DNA from: an uncultured Rhizobium sp.
GTDB lineage: Bacteria > Pseudomonadota > Alphaproteobacteria > Rhizobiales > Rhizobiaceae
Direction: 5' to 3'
Assembly: GCA_945952315.1 (NCBI GenBank)
Contig: CAMFIE010000008.1
Coordinates: 1-64,000, forward strand
Length of the DNA stretch: 64,000 nucleotides
Shown: positions 47,045-60,719 of the stretch, one piece after another
How positions within the stretch are numbered: the stretch's first letter is position 1
Layout: each line of letters begins with the position of its first letter
The notes under the pieces: generated by a model
Database searches by the model: none
Seen by the model: the letters and a program-made list of their open reading frames with translations, nothing else
What the model was told of the DNA's origin: nothing
Translations under genes and position numbers: made by a program

Positions 47045-48070
47045 ATGGCGGCGAAAGCGGACGAGGCTAAGGCCCGGACCGGCGAGGACCCTGTGCGCCA
47101 CATTCCGGTGATGCTTGCAGAGGTTCTGCAGGCGCTTGAACCGGCGGCGGGCAAGGTCATTCTGGACGGCACCTTCGGGGCAGGCGGTTACACGCGCGCC
47201 ATCATGAGCGAAGGCGCAAGGGTGATCGCGCTTGACCGCGACCCGACGGCAATCGCTGGCGGACAGGCTCTCGTTGCGCAAGCGGCAGGGGCACTCACCC
47301 TGATCCATTCGGAATTCTCGCGCCTTGCCGATCATGCCCCCGAAGGCGGGCTGGATGGCGTGGTGCTCGATATCGGCGTCTCCTCGATGCAGATCGACGA
47401 GGCAGACCGCGGCTTTTCCTTCCAGAAAAACGGGCCGCTCGACATGCGCATGTCGGTGAGCGGCGTGACGGCTGCCGATGTGGTGAACCGCGCCAAGGCG
47501 TCCGATCTCATCCGCATCTTCGGCTTTCTGGGTGAGGAAAAGCAGGCGGGCCGCATTGCCCGCGCCATCGAGAAGCGCCGGGAAAAGCAGCCTTTCGAAA
47601 CCACCCGTGATCTCGCGAACCTGATCGAGAGCGTCAATCCGCGCAAGGCCAAGGACAAGATCCATCCGGCCACCCGGGTTTTCCAGGCGCTGCGCATCTA
47701 TGTGAATGACGAGCTGGGCGAGCTTGGCCGCGCGCTGCTGGCCGCCGAACGCGCGCTGAAGCCGGGCGGACGTCTCGTGGTCGTCACCTTCCATTCGCTG
47801 GAAGACCGGATGGTCAAGAAGTTCTTCGCGGACCGTTCCGGACGGGCCGCCGGTTCGCGTCACATGCCGATGGTGGAAGACCGTCCGGCGCTGTTCGATC
47901 CGGTCGGCAAGGGGCTGGTAATGGCGTCCGAAGAGGAGGCCGCGATCAATCCGCGTGCGCGCTCGGCCAAACTTCGGGTCGGAACCCGCACTTCGGCGCC
48001 TGCGGGCAAGGCTGATCTTTCGATTTTCGACCTGCCGTCGCTTGCGGCGCTTGAAAAGCTTGGAGGCTAA
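47045..48070 (+). CDS. rsmH: 16S rRNA (cytosine1402-N4)-methyltransferase
   Basis: The 341-aa protein has [13 protein letters not shown], the SAM-binding [15 protein letters not shown], the [10 protein letters not shown] segment and [14 protein letters not shown]. It dimethylates C1402 with RsmI. The start at 47045 lies 17 nt after the mraZ stop and matches family N-termini. The frame extends upstream to 46403 without coding signals. Confidence 0.95.
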   Translation: MAAKADEAKARTGEDPVRHIPVMLAEVLQALEPAAGKVILDGTFGAGGYTRAIMSEGARVIALDRDPTAIAGGQALVAQAAGALTLIHSEFSRLADHAPEGGLDGVVLDIGVSSMQIDEADRGFSFQKNGPLDMRMSVSGVTAADVVNRAKASDLIRIFGFLGEEKQAGRIARAIEKRREKQPFETTRDLANLIESVNPRKAKDKIHPATRVFQALRIYVNDELGELGRALLAAERALKPGGRLVVVTFHSLEDRMVKKFFADRSGRAAGSRHMPMVEDRPALFDPVGKGLVMASEEEAAINPRARSAKLRVGTRTSAPAGKADLSIFDLPSLAALEKLGG

Positions 48071-48073
48071 CGG

Positions 48074-48589
48074 ATGCTGCGTACCTTCGACATCATCCTC
48101 GTGGTCGTGATGACGGCGGCCGCCACCGTCACCTACTCGATCAAGCACCGCGCCGAGCTCAAGCTCGAGGAAGTGCGCAAGATCGAATCCGAGATCCGGC
48201 TGGAGCGGGATACGATCGATCTCCTGAAGGCAGACTGGGCGCTTCTCACCCAGCCGAACCGCCTTCAGCGGCTGGTTGACCTCTATCAGGGCGAATTGCA
48301 GCTGGTGCCGACCGCCTCCACCCAGCTCGCCCAGCCAACCGAATTGCCGATGCTGAAGGCTGATGTGCCGCCGCCGCCCGCACCAACCGGCAAGGATGGC
48401 AAGCCGCTGCCCATGGCAGACAAGTCGAAGCCCGGCGAGAAGGTGGATGGCGTTGCAGCGCTGATCAAGGGCGGTGAGGCCGACATGGCGGCGCCCGATG
48501 CATCGCAGGCGCAGGCCGAGGAAGCGCCGGTCATGTCCGGCGACGACAATGAAATGGACGGTATGGCAACGGGATCGGTGGAACAATAA
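48074..48589 (+). CDS. ftsL: Cell division protein FtsL-like
   Basis: The 171-aa protein has one N-terminal transmembrane helix (LRTFDIILVVVMTAAATVTY), then a leucine-rich coiled coil (KLEEVRKIESEIRLERDTIDLLKADWALLTQPNRLQRL) as in FtsL, and an unusual Pro/Ala-rich acidic tail of about 80 residues. FtsL joins FtsB and FtsQ to activate FtsWI at the septum. Its stop overlaps the ftsI ATG by one base. Confidence 0.9.
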   Translation: MLRTFDIILVVVMTAAATVTYSIKHRAELKLEEVRKIESEIRLERDTIDLLKADWALLTQPNRLQRLVDLYQGELQLVPTASTQLAQPTELPMLKADVPPPPAPTGKDGKPLPMADKSKPGEKVDGVAALIKGGEADMAAPDASQAQAEEAPVMSGDDNEMDGMATGSVEQ

Positions 48590-50322
48590 TGTCTTTTCTC
48601 TCCCGGATCATGGTGGTCAAGAGCAAGGCGCATTTCTCTGCCGGAGGAGCGCGTGCACCCGCAGCCTTTGAAGGCACCCGCAAGAAGAAGGCGAACCAGA
48701 CGAAGAACCGCGTTGCGATCATGATCGGCGCCTTCACGCTGGCCTTCTGCATCATTGGCGGACGCCTCGTGCAATATGGCGCGCTGCCGCCCGAACAGGT
48801 TTCCGCCATACCGCCGGCTGACCGGCTGATGGCCTCGCGGCCGGATATTCTCGACCGCAACGGCGAGGTGATGGCAACGGATGTGCGCACCGTCTCGCTC
48901 TATGCCGAACCGAACAAGATCGTGGATGTGGACGAGGCCGTGGAACTGCTCGGCTCCGTTCTGCCCGATCTCGATGTGAAGGGCACCTACAAGAAGCTGT
49001 CCTCGAAGTCGCATTTCCAGTGGCTGCGCCGTCAGCTCACCCCGAAGCAGCAGAACCAGATCCTTTCGCTCGGCATTCCGGGCATCGGCTTCCGGCCTGA
49101 AAAGCGCCGCTTCTATCCCGGCGGCCCGACTGCCTCGCACGTCATCGGTCACGTGAACATCGACAACCGCGGCATCGCGGGCATGGAAAAATACATAGAC
49201 AGCCAGGGCCTTGCCGATCTCGCCGCCGTCGGCATGACCAGCGATGCGCCGCTGGAGCCGGTTCGCCTTTCGCTGGATCTGCGCGTGCAGAACATTCTGC
49301 GCGAGGAACTGGTGGCTGCCAAGGATCGCTACAGCGCGCTTGCGGCAGGCGGCGTGGTGCTGAACATCCATACCGGCGAAGTGATCGCCATGTCCTCGAT
49401 CCCGGATTACGATCCGAACAATCCGATCGGCGCGCTGGACAAGGACAATCTCAACCGCATGTCGGCGGGCACCTATGAAATGGGCTCGACCTTCAAGACC
49501 TTCACCACGGCCATGGCGCTGGACAGCGGCAAGGTGAAGATCACCGACAGCTTCGACGCCCGCAATTCCATCACCATCGGCGGCTTCACCATCCACGATT
49601 TCCACGCCAAGCACCGCATTCTCTCGGTGCCGGAAATCTTCATCTACTCCTCGAATGTCGGCACGGCCCGCATGGCCGATCTCGTCGGCATCGAGCCGCA
49701 CAAGGAATTCCTGACCAAGATTGGCCTTCTCACCCGCATGCAGACGGAATTGCCGGAAGTGGCAACGCCGACCCAGCCAAAGGTTTGGAAGAAGATCAAC
49801 TCGATCACCATCTCCTTCGGTCACGGTGTCTCCACCACGCCGCTGCAGACGGCGGTGGCGGCGGCAGCCCTGATGAACGGCGGCAAGCTCATTCCGCCGA
49901 CCTTCATGCCGCGCACGCAAGAGCAGGCGGATGAAGTGGCGACGCAGGTGGTCAAGGAAACCACCGTCGAGGACATGAAGACGCTTTTCCGCATGAATGT
50001 GCAGAGCGGGTCGGGCAAGCAGGCCGCTGTTGCGGGCTTTGATGTCGGCGGCAAGACCGGCACGGCAGAAAAGGTGGTCAATGGCCGCTATTCCTCCGAC
50101 CAGCGCTTCAACGCCTTCCTCTCGGCATTCCCGATCGACAAGCCGGAATATATCGTGCTCGTGGTGCTCGATAATCCGCAGGCTGAAAAACCGGGTGCCG
50201 GCACCACGGCCGGTGCGAATGCCGCGCCGACGGTGGGTCACATCATCAATCGCGCAGCAGCCCTTCTCGGTGTGAAGCCGAAGTTTGGCCCCGACGGAAA
50301 TGCCTTGCTGGTGTCCTATTGA
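48589..50322 (+). CDS. ftsI: Septal peptidoglycan transpeptidase (PBP3)
   Basis: The 577-aa class B penicillin-binding protein has a transmembrane anchor (about residues 44-64), an N-terminal pedestal region and a transpeptidase domain with Ser300-x-x-Lys303 (GSTFK), Ser354-x-Asn356 and Lys489-Thr-Gly. It makes septal cross-links with FtsW. Start at 48589 overlaps the ftsL stop, indicating coupled translation. Confidence 0.95.
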   Translation: MSFLSRIMVVKSKAHFSAGGARAPAAFEGTRKKKANQTKNRVAIMIGAFTLAFCIIGGRLVQYGALPPEQVSAIPPADRLMASRPDILDRNGEVMATDVRTVSLYAEPNKIVDVDEAVELLGSVLPDLDVKGTYKKLSSKSHFQWLRRQLTPKQQNQILSLGIPGIGFRPEKRRFYPGGPTASHVIGHVNIDNRGIAGMEKYIDSQGLADLAAVGMTSDAPLEPVRLSLDLRVQNILREELVAAKDRYSALAAGGVVLNIHTGEVIAMSSIPDYDPNNPIGALDKDNLNRMSAGTYEMGSTFKTFTTAMALDSGKVKITDSFDARNSITIGGFTIHDFHAKHRILSVPEIFIYSSNVGTARMADLVGIEPHKEFLTKIGLLTRMQTELPEVATPTQPKVWKKINSITISFGHGVSTTPLQTAVAAAALMNGGKLIPPTFMPRTQEQADEVATQVVKETTVEDMKTLFRMNVQSGSGKQAAVAGFDVGGKTGTAEKVVNGRYSSDQRFNAFLSAFPIDKPEYIVLVVLDNPQAEKPGAGTTAGANAAPTVGHIINRAAALLGVKPKFGPDGNALLVSY

Positions 50323-50399
50323 ACCGTAAAGAATGCGGGAGAGCGATTCGGGCCGCAGCATGAGTTGTCGGCCCCAAGAAGAGAGAAAAGTGCGTTCCG

Positions 50400-51860
50400 A
50401 TGAAACTGAAACACCTCGTGGGGGATCGTTTCCCCGAGCTTCTGCCACAGCTTGCCGGTACCGTCGGCGAGATTGAAGTGACCGGCCTCAGCGCCGACAG
50501 CCGGACCGTCAAGCCCGGCATGCTCTTCGTGGCGCTCGCCGGTGTGAAGGCTGACGGAGCCCGCTTTATCGACAGCGCGATTGAAAATGGCGCGGCCGTG
50601 ATCGTCTCCGGCATCGAGGCAAAGGCCGGGGTTCCGGTCGTCACCGTCGACAATCCGCGCCGTTTTCTGGCGCTTGCCGCCGCCGCCTTTTACGGACGCC
50701 AGCCGCAAACCATGGTGGCCGTCACCGGAACGGCGGGCAAGACGTCGGTTGCCTCCTTCACCCGCCAGATCTGGGCGCATGCCGGTCATGCCGCCGCCCA
50801 GATCGGCACCACGGGCGTGATTTCCCCCAGGCGCAATGATTATGGTTCGCTGACGACGCCGGACCCGATTTCCCTGCACCGGCTGCTCACCGAACTTGCG
50901 GATGAAGGGGTGACCCATGCCGCAATGGAAGCCTCCAGCCACGGTCTTGACCAGTGCCGCCTTGACGGGGTGAAGCTCGCCGCCGGGGCCTTCACCAATC
51001 TTGGCCGCGACCACATGGATTATCATCCGGATATGGACGATTACATGCGGGCGAAGATGCGGCTCTTCACCGATCTGTTGCCGCGCGAGGCGCCTGCGGT
51101 GATCTTTGCGGATGATCCCTGGTCGGCGCGTGCGATTGAGGTGGCCGAAAAGGCGGGTCATTCCGTGCTGACCGTGGGCCGGAACGGCACCTATATCGCG
51201 CTGAAGCGCGTCGAGCATTTCCGTCACAAGCAGGTGGCCGAGGTGCATGTGGGCGCGGAAATCTTTGAAGTCCATATTCCGCTGGCGGGCGATTTCCAGA
51301 TCGCCAATGCGCTGGTCTCCGCGGGTCTTGCCATGGCAACGGGCGTACCCGCAGCCGTCGCGATGAAGGCGCTTGAAACGCTTGAAGGCGCATCCGGCCG
51401 TCTGGAACTGGTCGGCAAGACGGCCTCCGGTGCGCTGGCCTATGTGGATTATGCGCACAAGCCGGAAGCGCTCGCCAATGTGCTTTCCTCCGTTCGCCCC
51501 TTCACCACGGGCCGGGTGATCGTGGTGTTCGGCTGCGGTGGCGACCGTGACAAGGGCAAGCGCCCGATCATGGGCGAAATCGCCACACGGCTTGCCGATG
51601 TGGTGATCGTCACCGACGACAATCCGCGCACCGAGGTTCCCGTCACCATCCGCTCCGAAATCATGGCGGCAGCCAAGGGGGCGACCGAGATCGGCGACCG
51701 GGCTGCTGCGATCCGCGAAGCGGTCTCGATGCTGAAGTCCGGCGATACGCTGATCGTCGCGGGCAAGGGCCATGAAGAGGGCCAGACCATTGGCATGCAG
51801 ACCCTGCCATTCTCCGATCATGCCGAATTGCGCAAGGCGCTCAAGGAGTTGAACCCGTGA
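50400..51860 (+). CDS. murE: UDP-MurNAc-L-Ala-D-Glu:meso-DAP ligase
   Basis: The 486-aa Mur ligase has a TGTAGKTS nucleotide loop, the [11 protein letters not shown] segment and the DDNPRTE motif, which specifies meso-diaminopimelate rather than lysine. It starts 77 nt after ftsI. Its stop overlaps the murF GTG. Confidence 0.95.
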   Translation: MKLKHLVGDRFPELLPQLAGTVGEIEVTGLSADSRTVKPGMLFVALAGVKADGARFIDSAIENGAAVIVSGIEAKAGVPVVTVDNPRRFLALAAAAFYGRQPQTMVAVTGTAGKTSVASFTRQIWAHAGHAAAQIGTTGVISPRRNDYGSLTTPDPISLHRLLTELADEGVTHAAMEASSHGLDQCRLDGVKLAAGAFTNLGRDHMDYHPDMDDYMRAKMRLFTDLLPREAPAVIFADDPWSARAIEVAEKAGHSVLTVGRNGTYIALKRVEHFRHKQVAEVHVGAEIFEVHIPLAGDFQIANALVSAGLAMATGVPAAVAMKALETLEGASGRLELVGKTASGALAYVDYAHKPEALANVLSSVRPFTTGRVIVVFGCGGDRDKGKRPIMGEIATRLADVVIVTDDNPRTEVPVTIRSEIMAAAKGATEIGDRAAAIREAVSMLKSGDTLIVAGKGHEEGQTIGMQTLPFSDHAELRKALKELNP

Positions 51861-53293
51861 CGCTGCTCTGGACGACACAGGATATGGTGGAGGCCATGCA
51901 TGGCCGTCCGCTGGGGCATCTGCCGGAAGGCATTACCGGCATTTCCATCGACAGCCGGTCGATTGCGCCGGGCGAGGCCTTCTTTGCTATCAAGGGCGAC
52001 CGCGTGGACGGGCACCAGTTTGCCAGCATCGCCATAGCAAATGGTGCCGCCCTTCTGGTGGTGGCGGAAGCAAAGCTTGCCGGTCTTGGCCGTCTGACAG
52101 TACCGATGATCGTGGTGGATGATGTGCTGGCAGCGCTTGCCCGTCTCGGCATGGCGGCCCGTGACCGCATTCCGGGCAAGGTCGTTGCCGTCACCGGTTC
52201 GGTCGGCAAGACGACCACCAAGGAAATGCTGCGCCACGTGCTTTCACCCTCCGGCAAGGTGCATGCTTCGGTCGCCTCGTTCAACAATCACTGGGGCGTG
52301 CCGCTGACGCTCGCCCGCATGCCTGCGGATACGGATTTCGGCATTTTTGAAATCGGCATGAACCATTTCGATGAAATCCGCCCGCTGGTGAAAATGGTGC
52401 GTCCGGACGTGGGCGTGATCACCAATATCGGTGCGGCCCATCTCGGCAATTTCTCAAGCCTTGAGGATATCGCGACCGCAAAATCGGAAATCTTCGAGGG
52501 CATCGTTCCCGGCGGGGCGGCGGTGATCAACCGTGACAGCCCCTATTATGACCAGATGGAGCGGGCGGCCATCGCCGCAGGCGTCGAGCGCATCTATGGT
52601 TTCGGGGCGAGCGCGCGCGCCGATTTCAAGCTTGCAGAATTCGATGGCACCGCGAGCGGCTCGACCCTCTGGGTGGAAATGCAGGGCCAGATCCACGAGG
52701 TGTCGGTCGGCGCACCCGGACGGCACATCGCCGAAAATGCGGTTGCAGCCCTCGGCATTGCCGCGCTGATGGGGGCCGATGTGGAGCGCGCCATGGATGC
52801 GCTTGCCACCCTGCAGCCGGAAAAGGGCAGGGGCCAGCAGCATCGCCTGCGCCTGCCGGAAGGTGGCGTCTTCACGCTGATCGACGAAAGCTACAATGCC
52901 AATCCGTCCTCCATGCGCGCGGCGATTGCGCTTCTCGGCGGGTCTGAACCCAAGGGTGAAGGTCGCCGGATTGCCGTTCTCGGAGACATGCTGGAGATGG
53001 GCGAATTCTCCGCCAGCCTGCATGCGGAGCTTTCGCAACCGCTGCATGAGGCCGGTATTCGCACCGTCTGGCTGGCCGGTCCGGAAATGGCGGCGCTTCA
53101 AGAGGCATTGACGCCACCGGTCGAAGTGGAATACCGCCCGAAAGTCGATGATCTCACGCCCTTTGTGCTGACCTCGCTGCGCCCCGGCGATGTGGTGATG
53201 GTCAAATCCTCGAAGGGCACCGGCTGTGGCCGGATCGTCGACGCGCTCATTCAACAATACCCGGCTGCGGATGCGCCGGAAGGCAACGCATAA
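51857..53293 (+). CDS. murF: UDP-MurNAc-tripeptide:D-Ala-D-Ala ligase
   Basis: The 478-aa Mur ligase has the [13 protein letters not shown] nucleotide loop, NFNNHWG-like [13 protein letters not shown] and the [15 protein letters not shown] motif typical of MurF. The start is a GTG overlapping the murE stop (GTGA). Confidence 0.95.
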   Translation: MTLLWTTQDMVEAMHGRPLGHLPEGITGISIDSRSIAPGEAFFAIKGDRVDGHQFASIAIANGAALLVVAEAKLAGLGRLTVPMIVVDDVLAALARLGMAARDRIPGKVVAVTGSVGKTTTKEMLRHVLSPSGKVHASVASFNNHWGVPLTLARMPADTDFGIFEIGMNHFDEIRPLVKMVRPDVGVITNIGAAHLGNFSSLEDIATAKSEIFEGIVPGGAAVINRDSPYYDQMERAAIAAGVERIYGFGASARADFKLAEFDGTASGSTLWVEMQGQIHEVSVGAPGRHIAENAVAALGIAALMGADVERAMDALATLQPEKGRGQQHRLRLPEGGVFTLIDESYNANPSSMRAAIALLGGSEPKGEGRRIAVLGDMLEMGEFSASLHAELSQPLHEAGIRTVWLAGPEMAALQEALTPPVEVEYRPKVDDLTPFVLTSLRPGDVVMVKSSKGTGCGRIVDALIQQYPAADAPEGNA

Positions 53294-53307
53294 AGGAAGG
53301 CCGCCGA

Positions 53308-54408
53308 ATGCTGATCTGGCTGGTGAAACTGGAGGCCTATATTCAGGCCTTCAATCTTTTCAAGTACATCACCTTCCGTACGGGCGGGGCGCTGTTTACC
53401 TCGGCTCTGATCGTGTTCCTTTTTGGCCCGATGATCATCAATTCGCTTCGCGTGCGGCAGGGCAAGGGCCAGCCGATCCGCGCCGACGGGCCGCAGACCC
53501 ATTTCAAAAAGGCGGGCACGCCGACGATGGGTGGCCTGATGATTCTCGCCGGGATCATTTTTTCCGCGCTGCTGTGGGCTGATCTCTCGAATGTCTATGT
53601 GGTGACGACGCTTCTGGTGACTCTCGGCTTTGGCGCTATCGGTTTTTACGACGACTATCTGAAGGTCACCAAGCAGAGCCATCTTGGGCTTTCGGGCAAG
53701 GCGCGTCTCGCCATCGAATTTGCGATTGCGGGCATCGCCGTCTATTTCATGATGCGCGCCGCCTATTATTCCAGCCCGCGCGGTCCGGAATTCGCGACGT
53801 CCGTTGCCTTTCCCTTCTTCAAGGATCTGTTCCTGCATCTCGGCCTGTTCTTCGTCGCCTTCGGCGGCTTCGTGATCGTGGCGGCTGGCAATGCGGTGAA
53901 CCTGACGGATGGTCTGGACGGACTTGCCATCGTGCCGGTGATGATCGCCGCCGCCTGTTTCGGCGTGATCGCCTATCTCGCGGGCAATGCGGTCTTTGCG
54001 AATTACCTGCAGATCAATTTCGTGCCAGGCACGGGGGAGCTTTCGGTCATTCTCGGCGCGGTTATCGGGGCAGGTCTCGGTTTCCTCTGGTTCAATGCAC
54101 CGCCCGCCGCGATTTTCATGGGCGATACCGGTTCACTCGCGCTCGGTGGCCTGATCGGCTCGGTTGCCGTTGCCACCAAGCATGAAGTGGTGATGGTCAT
54201 CATCGGTGGCCTGTTCGTGATGGAAACCTTCTCGGTGATCATCCAGGTCGGCTATTTCAAGATGACGGGCAAGCGCGTGTTCCTGATGGCGCCGATCCAT
54301 CACCATTTCGAAAAGCTTGGCTGGACGGAAAGCCAGGTCGTGGTGCGTTTCTGGATCATCGCCGTCGTGCTTGGCATGATCGGCCTTTCGACGCTGAAGC
54401 TGCGGTGA
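53308..54408 (+). CDS. mraY: Phospho-MurNAc-pentapeptide transferase
   Basis: The 366-aa protein has ten hydrophobic segments. It shows [11 protein letters not shown] with the DDxxK Asp pair, [13 protein letters not shown], and the HHHFEK loop near the end. It transfers phospho-MurNAc-pentapeptide to undecaprenyl phosphate, making lipid I. AGGAAGG precedes the ATG. Confidence 0.97.
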   Translation: MLIWLVKLEAYIQAFNLFKYITFRTGGALFTSALIVFLFGPMIINSLRVRQGKGQPIRADGPQTHFKKAGTPTMGGLMILAGIIFSALLWADLSNVYVVTTLLVTLGFGAIGFYDDYLKVTKQSHLGLSGKARLAIEFAIAGIAVYFMMRAAYYSSPRGPEFATSVAFPFFKDLFLHLGLFFVAFGGFVIVAAGNAVNLTDGLDGLAIVPVMIAAACFGVIAYLAGNAVFANYLQINFVPGTGELSVILGAVIGAGLGFLWFNAPPAAIFMGDTGSLALGGLIGSVAVATKHEVVMVIIGGLFVMETFSVIIQVGYFKMTGKRVFLMAPIHHHFEKLGWTESQVVVRFWIIAVVLGMIGLSTLKLR

Positions 54409-54415
54409 GGGTGCG

Positions 54416-55810
54416 ATGATCCCGGTCACCAGTTTCAACGGCAGGAAAGTCGCCCTCTTCGGCCTCGGCGGTTCGGGCCTTGCGACCGCGAAGGCGCTGA
54501 TTGCCGGTGGAGCAGACGTGATTGCCTGGGACGACAATCCGGACAGCGTTGCAAAGGCATCCGCAGCCGGTGTTGCCACGGCTGATCTGCGCGGCATCGA
54601 CTGGCAGGCGCAGGCCGCCTTCGTGCTCTCGCCCGGCGTGCCGCTCACCCATCCGAAGCCGCACTGGACCGTTGACCTTGCCCGCGCCGCCGGTGTGGAG
54701 ATCATCGGTGATGTGGAGCTATTCGTGCGCGAGCGCCGGGCGCATGCGCCCGATTGCCCCTTCATCGCCATCACCGGCACCAATGGCAAATCCACGACCA
54801 CGGCGCTGATCGCCCATATTCTCAAGGCGTCTGGCCGCGATACCCAGCTTGGCGGCAATATCGGCACGGCCGTGCTGACGCTCGATGCACCAGCGGCGAA
54901 CCGTTACTTCGTGGTGGAGTGCTCTTCCTACCAGATCGATCTTGCCCCGACGCTCAACCCGACGGCCGGTATCCTGCTCAACCTCACCCCCGATCATCTC
55001 GATCGTCACGGCACGATGCAGCATTATGCCGACGTGAAGGAGCGTCTGGTGGCGGGCTCCGATGTGGCCGTGGTCGGTGTCGATGACAGCTATTGCAGCG
55101 TGATTGCCGACCGCATCGAAAAAGCGGGCCGCAAGGTGGTGCGCATTTCGCGTCGCCAGGCGCTTTCGGGCGGGCTTTACGCGGAGGGTACGGCAATCCT
55201 CAGCGCCACCCTGAAGGGTGTGGAGAAACTTGCCGATCTGGATGGCATCCAGACGCTGCGCGGCAGCCACAATGCCCAGAATGCGGCCGCGGCGATTGCC
55301 GCCTGTCTGGCCGTCGGGCTGAGCGTTGCGGAAATCCGCTCCGGCCTGTCGACCTTCCCCGGTCTCAAGCATCGCATGCAGCCGGTGGGCCGCAAGGGGC
55401 TGACAACCTTCGTCAATGACAGCAAGGCCACCAATGCGGATGCGGCGGCACCGGCCCTTTCGAGCTATGAGCGGATCTACTGGATTGCGGGCGGCCTGCC
55501 GAAATCCGGCGGCATTGCAAGCCTGGCCCCCTTTTTCCCGCGCATTGCCAAGGCCTATCTGATCGGCGAGGCTGCACCGGAATTTGCCGCAACGCTCGGC
55601 GAGGCGGTGGCTTATGAAATCTCGGGCACGCTCGAAAAGGCGGTGGCTCATGCGGCAGCGGATGCGGCAGCCGATGGCCTTGCCAATGTGGTGATGCTTT
55701 CACCGGCTTGCGCAAGTTTCGACCAGTACAAGAATTTCGAGGTCAGGGGAGATGCCTTCGTTGCCCATGTGGCGGCGCTCGACGGCATCACCATGCTGAT
55801 CGCATCCTGA
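54416..55810 (+). CDS. murD: UDP-MurNAc-L-Ala:D-Glu ligase
   Basis: The 464-aa Mur ligase begins with a Rossmann-type [13 protein letters not shown] and carries [14 protein letters not shown] and [12 protein letters not shown]. Length and motifs match MurD. It starts 7 nt after mraY. Confidence 0.95.
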   Translation: MIPVTSFNGRKVALFGLGGSGLATAKALIAGGADVIAWDDNPDSVAKASAAGVATADLRGIDWQAQAAFVLSPGVPLTHPKPHWTVDLARAAGVEIIGDVELFVRERRAHAPDCPFIAITGTNGKSTTTALIAHILKASGRDTQLGGNIGTAVLTLDAPAANRYFVVECSSYQIDLAPTLNPTAGILLNLTPDHLDRHGTMQHYADVKERLVAGSDVAVVGVDDSYCSVIADRIEKAGRKVVRISRRQALSGGLYAEGTAILSATLKGVEKLADLDGIQTLRGSHNAQNAAAAIAACLAVGLSVAEIRSGLSTFPGLKHRMQPVGRKGLTTFVNDSKATNADAAAPALSSYERIYWIAGGLPKSGGIASLAPFFPRIAKAYLIGEAAPEFAATLGEAVAYEISGTLEKAVAHAAADAAADGLANVVMLSPACASFDQYKNFEVRGDAFVAHVAALDGITMLIAS

Positions 55811-55826
55811 ACGGAGGATTGCACCC

Positions 55827-56981
55827 ATGGTAAGCCGCGCGGAACGAGGCCCGATAGCCGACTGGTTCTGGACGATTGACCGCTTCTTTCTGGCGACTTT
55901 CATCCTGCTCATGGGGATTGGCTTCATGCTGTCCTTCGCCGGGTCTCCGGCGGTTGCGACGCGCATCAATCTCGAACCCTTCTTCTTCGTGAAGCGCCAT
56001 GCGGCCTTTCTGATCCCCGGTCTGATGCTGATGGTGGGGCTCTCCTTCCTCACGCCCCGTCAGGTGCGGCGCACGGCGGTGATCCTGTTGATCGTCTCGC
56101 TCGGCCTGATGCTGCTGGCGCTGTTCTTCGGGCAGGAAATCAAGGGCGCGCGCCGCTGGATCACGCTGGCGGGCATTTCGATCCAGCCGTCCGAATTCAT
56201 GAAACCCGCCTTCGTGGTGGTCTGCGCCTGGCTGTTTGCCGAGCATGCCCGCCAGCCGGAAATTCCGGGCAATCTTTTCGCGATCATCCTTTTCGGCATT
56301 GTCGGCTCGCTGCTGGTCGCCCAGCCGGACCTTGGCCAGACGATCCTCACCAGCGCCGTCTGGGGCGGCATGTTCTTCATGGCGGGCATGCCCTGGCTTT
56401 GGATCATCCTGCTCGGTTCGCTGGGCGTCGGTGGCTTCATCACCGCCTATTATGTCTTTCCGCACGTGGCGGGCCGCGTTGACCGGTTCCTGACCGGCGA
56501 GGGCGATACGTTCCAGGTGGATTCGGCCCGCGATGCGATTATCCGCGGCCACTGGTTCGGGCAGGGGCCGGGTGAAGGCGTGGTGAAGCGGATCATTCCG
56601 GATGCGCATACCGACTTCATCTTCTCCGTCGCGGCGGAAGAGTTCGGCATCGTGTTCTGCATGGCGCTGGTCGGCATCTTTGCCTTCGTGGTGCTGCGCG
56701 GCCTCTCGCATGCCTTCAAGGAAAACAACGATTTCAACCGCTTTGCGGTCGCAGGTCTGGTGCTGCAGTTCGGCATCCAGTCGATGATCAATGTGGGTGT
56801 GAACCTGGAACTCCTGCCCGCCAAGGGCATGACGCTGCCGCTGATTTCCTACGGCGGCTCCTCGATGCTGGCGATCTGCGTGACGGCCGGTTTCATTCTG
56901 GCGCTCACCCGGCATCGTCCGGAGCGGCGCGCGCAGGAACGCAGCCTGTTCCGCGTGCAGCAGGGCGTCCCGGCGGAATAA
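55827..56981 (+). CDS. ftsW: Septal peptidoglycan glycosyltransferase FtsW
   Basis: The 384-aa SEDS-family membrane protein has about ten helices, including the [23 protein letters not shown] region and the [26 protein letters not shown] loop with catalytic Asp and Glu residues. It polymerises lipid II with FtsI at the septum. Confidence 0.95.
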   Translation: MVSRAERGPIADWFWTIDRFFLATFILLMGIGFMLSFAGSPAVATRINLEPFFFVKRHAAFLIPGLMLMVGLSFLTPRQVRRTAVILLIVSLGLMLLALFFGQEIKGARRWITLAGISIQPSEFMKPAFVVVCAWLFAEHARQPEIPGNLFAIILFGIVGSLLVAQPDLGQTILTSAVWGGMFFMAGMPWLWIILLGSLGVGGFITAYYVFPHVAGRVDRFLTGEGDTFQVDSARDAIIRGHWFGQGPGEGVVKRIIPDAHTDFIFSVAAEEFGIVFCMALVGIFAFVVLRGLSHAFKENNDFNRFAVAGLVLQFGIQSMINVGVNLELLPAKGMTLPLISYGGSSMLAICVTAGFILALTRHRPERRAQERSLFRVQQGVPAE

Positions 56982-56992
56982 GGCGTATCGCA

Positions 56993-58113
56993 ATGACAGG
57001 CAAACTCATCCTCCTTGCCGCCGGCGGAACCGGCGGTCATCTCTTTCCGGCTGAAGCGCTGGCCCATCAGCTGAAGGCCGAAGGCTACGAGGTCCATCTG
57101 GTGACCGACAGCCGGGCCGAGCGTTTTGCGGGCAAGTTTCCGGCTGGCGCGATCCATATCGTGCCCTCCGCCACCATCAGTTCGAAAAATCCGCTGGCGC
57201 TCGCAAAGGCCTTCTATCGGCTCTGGCGCGGCTACAGCTCTGCCAAGGCGCTGATCCGCAAGCTGAAACCCGCTGCCGTGATCGGCTTCGGCGGTTATCC
57301 GACATTGCCGCCGCTGATGGCTGCGACCGCGCTGAAGGTGCCGAGCCTGATCCATGAACAGAATGCGGTGATGGGCCGCGCGAACAAGCTGCTCGCCTCC
57401 CGCGTCAATGCGATTGCCGGTGGCTTCCTGCCGGAGGATCAGGGAGAGTTTGCGGAAAAGACGGTGGCAACCGGCAATCCCGTGCGTCCCGCCGTGCTGG
57501 CCGCGATGGCGACACCGTATAACCCGTCTTCCGGCGACCAGCCGTTCAATCTCGTCGTGTTCGGCGGCAGCCAGGGCGCGCAGTTTTTCTCCACCGCCAT
57601 TCCCGAAGCCATATCGCTTCTCGATGAAGGCCAGCGCAGGCGGTTGCGCATCACCCAGCAGGCCCGGCCGGAGGATGCGGAAGCGGTCAAGGCCCGTTAT
57701 CAGACACTTGGCATTCCGGCCGAGGTTTCACCCTTTTTCGGTGATATGGCCGAGCGCATTGCGGCGGCCCATTTCCTGATCTGCCGCTCCGGGGCTTCGA
57801 CCGTTTCGGAAATTTCGGCGATTGGCCGCCCGGCCATTCTGGTGCCTTACCCTTACGCGCTCGATCATGATCAGGCCGCCAATGCCGCCCAGCTTGCCGC
57901 GCGCGGCGGTGCCCGTGTGATCGCGCAGGGGCAGCTCACGCCGGAAAGCCTTTCGGCGCTGATCCATGGCGCGATGAATGATCCCGAGCGGATGGCGGCG
58001 ATGGCGGCCAGTGCAAAAGCTTCTGGCAAACCTGACGCAACCACCTTGCTTGCCCGGCTCGCCGGGTTTATTGCGGGCGGTAAAACAGTTGCGGACTATA
58101 AGAGGACACGATC

Positions 58114-58117
<4 letters not shown>
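56993..58117 (+). CDS. murG: UDP-GlcNAc:undecaprenyl-PP-MurNAc-pentapeptide GlcNAc transferase
   Basis: The 374-aa GT28 protein has [15 protein letters not shown] with the GGTGGH loop, the [14 protein letters not shown] segment, and GGSQGAQFF in the second domain. It makes lipid II at the inner face of the membrane. The stop overlaps the murC ATG. Confidence 0.95.
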
Positions 58118-59525
<1,408 letters not shown>

Positions 59526-59529
<4 letters not shown>

Positions 59530-60488
59530 GACAGGTAAACGGAGAAGAGCTTCTCGCCCGTCTGGGCTCTGATGTGGAGCAATTGCGTGGGCGGCTGACG
59601 CCTGATGCGCCGATGGACCGCATGACCTGGTTCCAGGCCGGTGGACCGGCGGAACTGCTGTTCCAGCCGCAGGATGTGGAGGATCTCCAGACCTTCCTGA
59701 AAATCCTGCCGGAAGGTGTGCCGCTGACCGTGGTTGGCGTCGGCTCGAACCTTCTGGTCCGTGATGGCGGCATCAAGGGCGCGCTGGTGCGGCTTTCCGC
59801 CAAGGGTTTCGGTGATCTGGAAGAGGCGGGTGAAAACCGCATCCGCGCCGGCGCGATCTGCCCGGACAAGAATGTCGCGGCCTTCGCCATGGATCGCGGC
59901 ATCGGCGGCTTTCACTTCTACTACGGCATTCCCGGCTCGATTGGCGGTGCGCTTCGCATGAATGCGGGCGCGAACGGCTCCGAAACCCGCGATCGCGTGG
60001 TGGAAGTCGAGGCGCTGGACCGCAAGGGCAACCGCCATGTGCTCTCCAATGCCCAGATGGGCTATACCTATCGCCATTCCTCGGCCCCGGCGGACCTGAT
60101 CTTCACCCATGCCTTGTTCGAGGGATTTCCGGAAGACAAGGCGAAGATCCGCGCGGACATGGATGCCGTGCGCAATCATCGTGAAACCGTGCAGCCCGTG
60201 CGTGAAAAGACCGGTGGCTCAACCTTCAAGAACCCCGACGGGCATTCCGCCTGGCGGCTGATTGACGATGCGGGCTGCCGCGGCCTGATGATCGGCGGCG
60301 CGCAGATGTCGTCGCTCCACTGCAATTTCATGATCAATACCGGGCAGGCGACCGGCTATGATCTGGAAGATCTCGGCGAAACGGTTCGCCGCCGCGTCTA
60401 CGAGCATTCCGGCATTCTGCTCGAATGGGAAATCAAGCGGCTGGGCAAGTTCATTGCCGGGCGTGAAGTGCAGATTTTCGAGCCATAA
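59526..60488 (+). CDS. murB: UDP-N-acetylenolpyruvoylglucosamine reductase
   Basis: The 320-aa FAD enzyme has a [17 protein letters not shown] loop, [16 protein letters not shown], and [14 protein letters not shown] with the catalytic Ser. The start overlaps the murC stop. A hairpin at 60513 follows. Confidence 0.97.
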
Positions 60489-60512
60489 CCGGCGCGCCGC
60501 GAAACCCTGTTT

Positions 60513-60542
60513 GCAGTGACACAGGCCAGCCTGTATCACTGC
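60513..60542 (+). terminator. Hairpin after murB
   Basis: A 13-position stem with one mismatch (60513-60525 with 60530-60542) and a 4-nt loop lies 24 nt after murB. No T-run follows, so it may be a processing or attenuating hairpin. The 60543-60719 stretch after it is AT-rich and could carry a promoter for the metalloprotease gene. Confidence 0.5.
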
Positions 60543-60719
60543 AATTGCACCTTGCGAATTTCAGGCGAAATACTATTTTATGTAGTTATATCCGTTATTA
60601 AACATGGATTTTATTTATAAATTTATGATTTTCGCTAATCCGACCGCAAAACTTGTTGGTTAGAACCGTTTCCGACGACCGGGTTTTCCCGGCATTACGG
60701 GAAAGGGTGACCGGCTGCC

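Noticed and set aside
48286-50448. 720-codon antisense frame over ftsI
   Set aside because: Same cause as above; ftsI is unambiguous on the plus strand.
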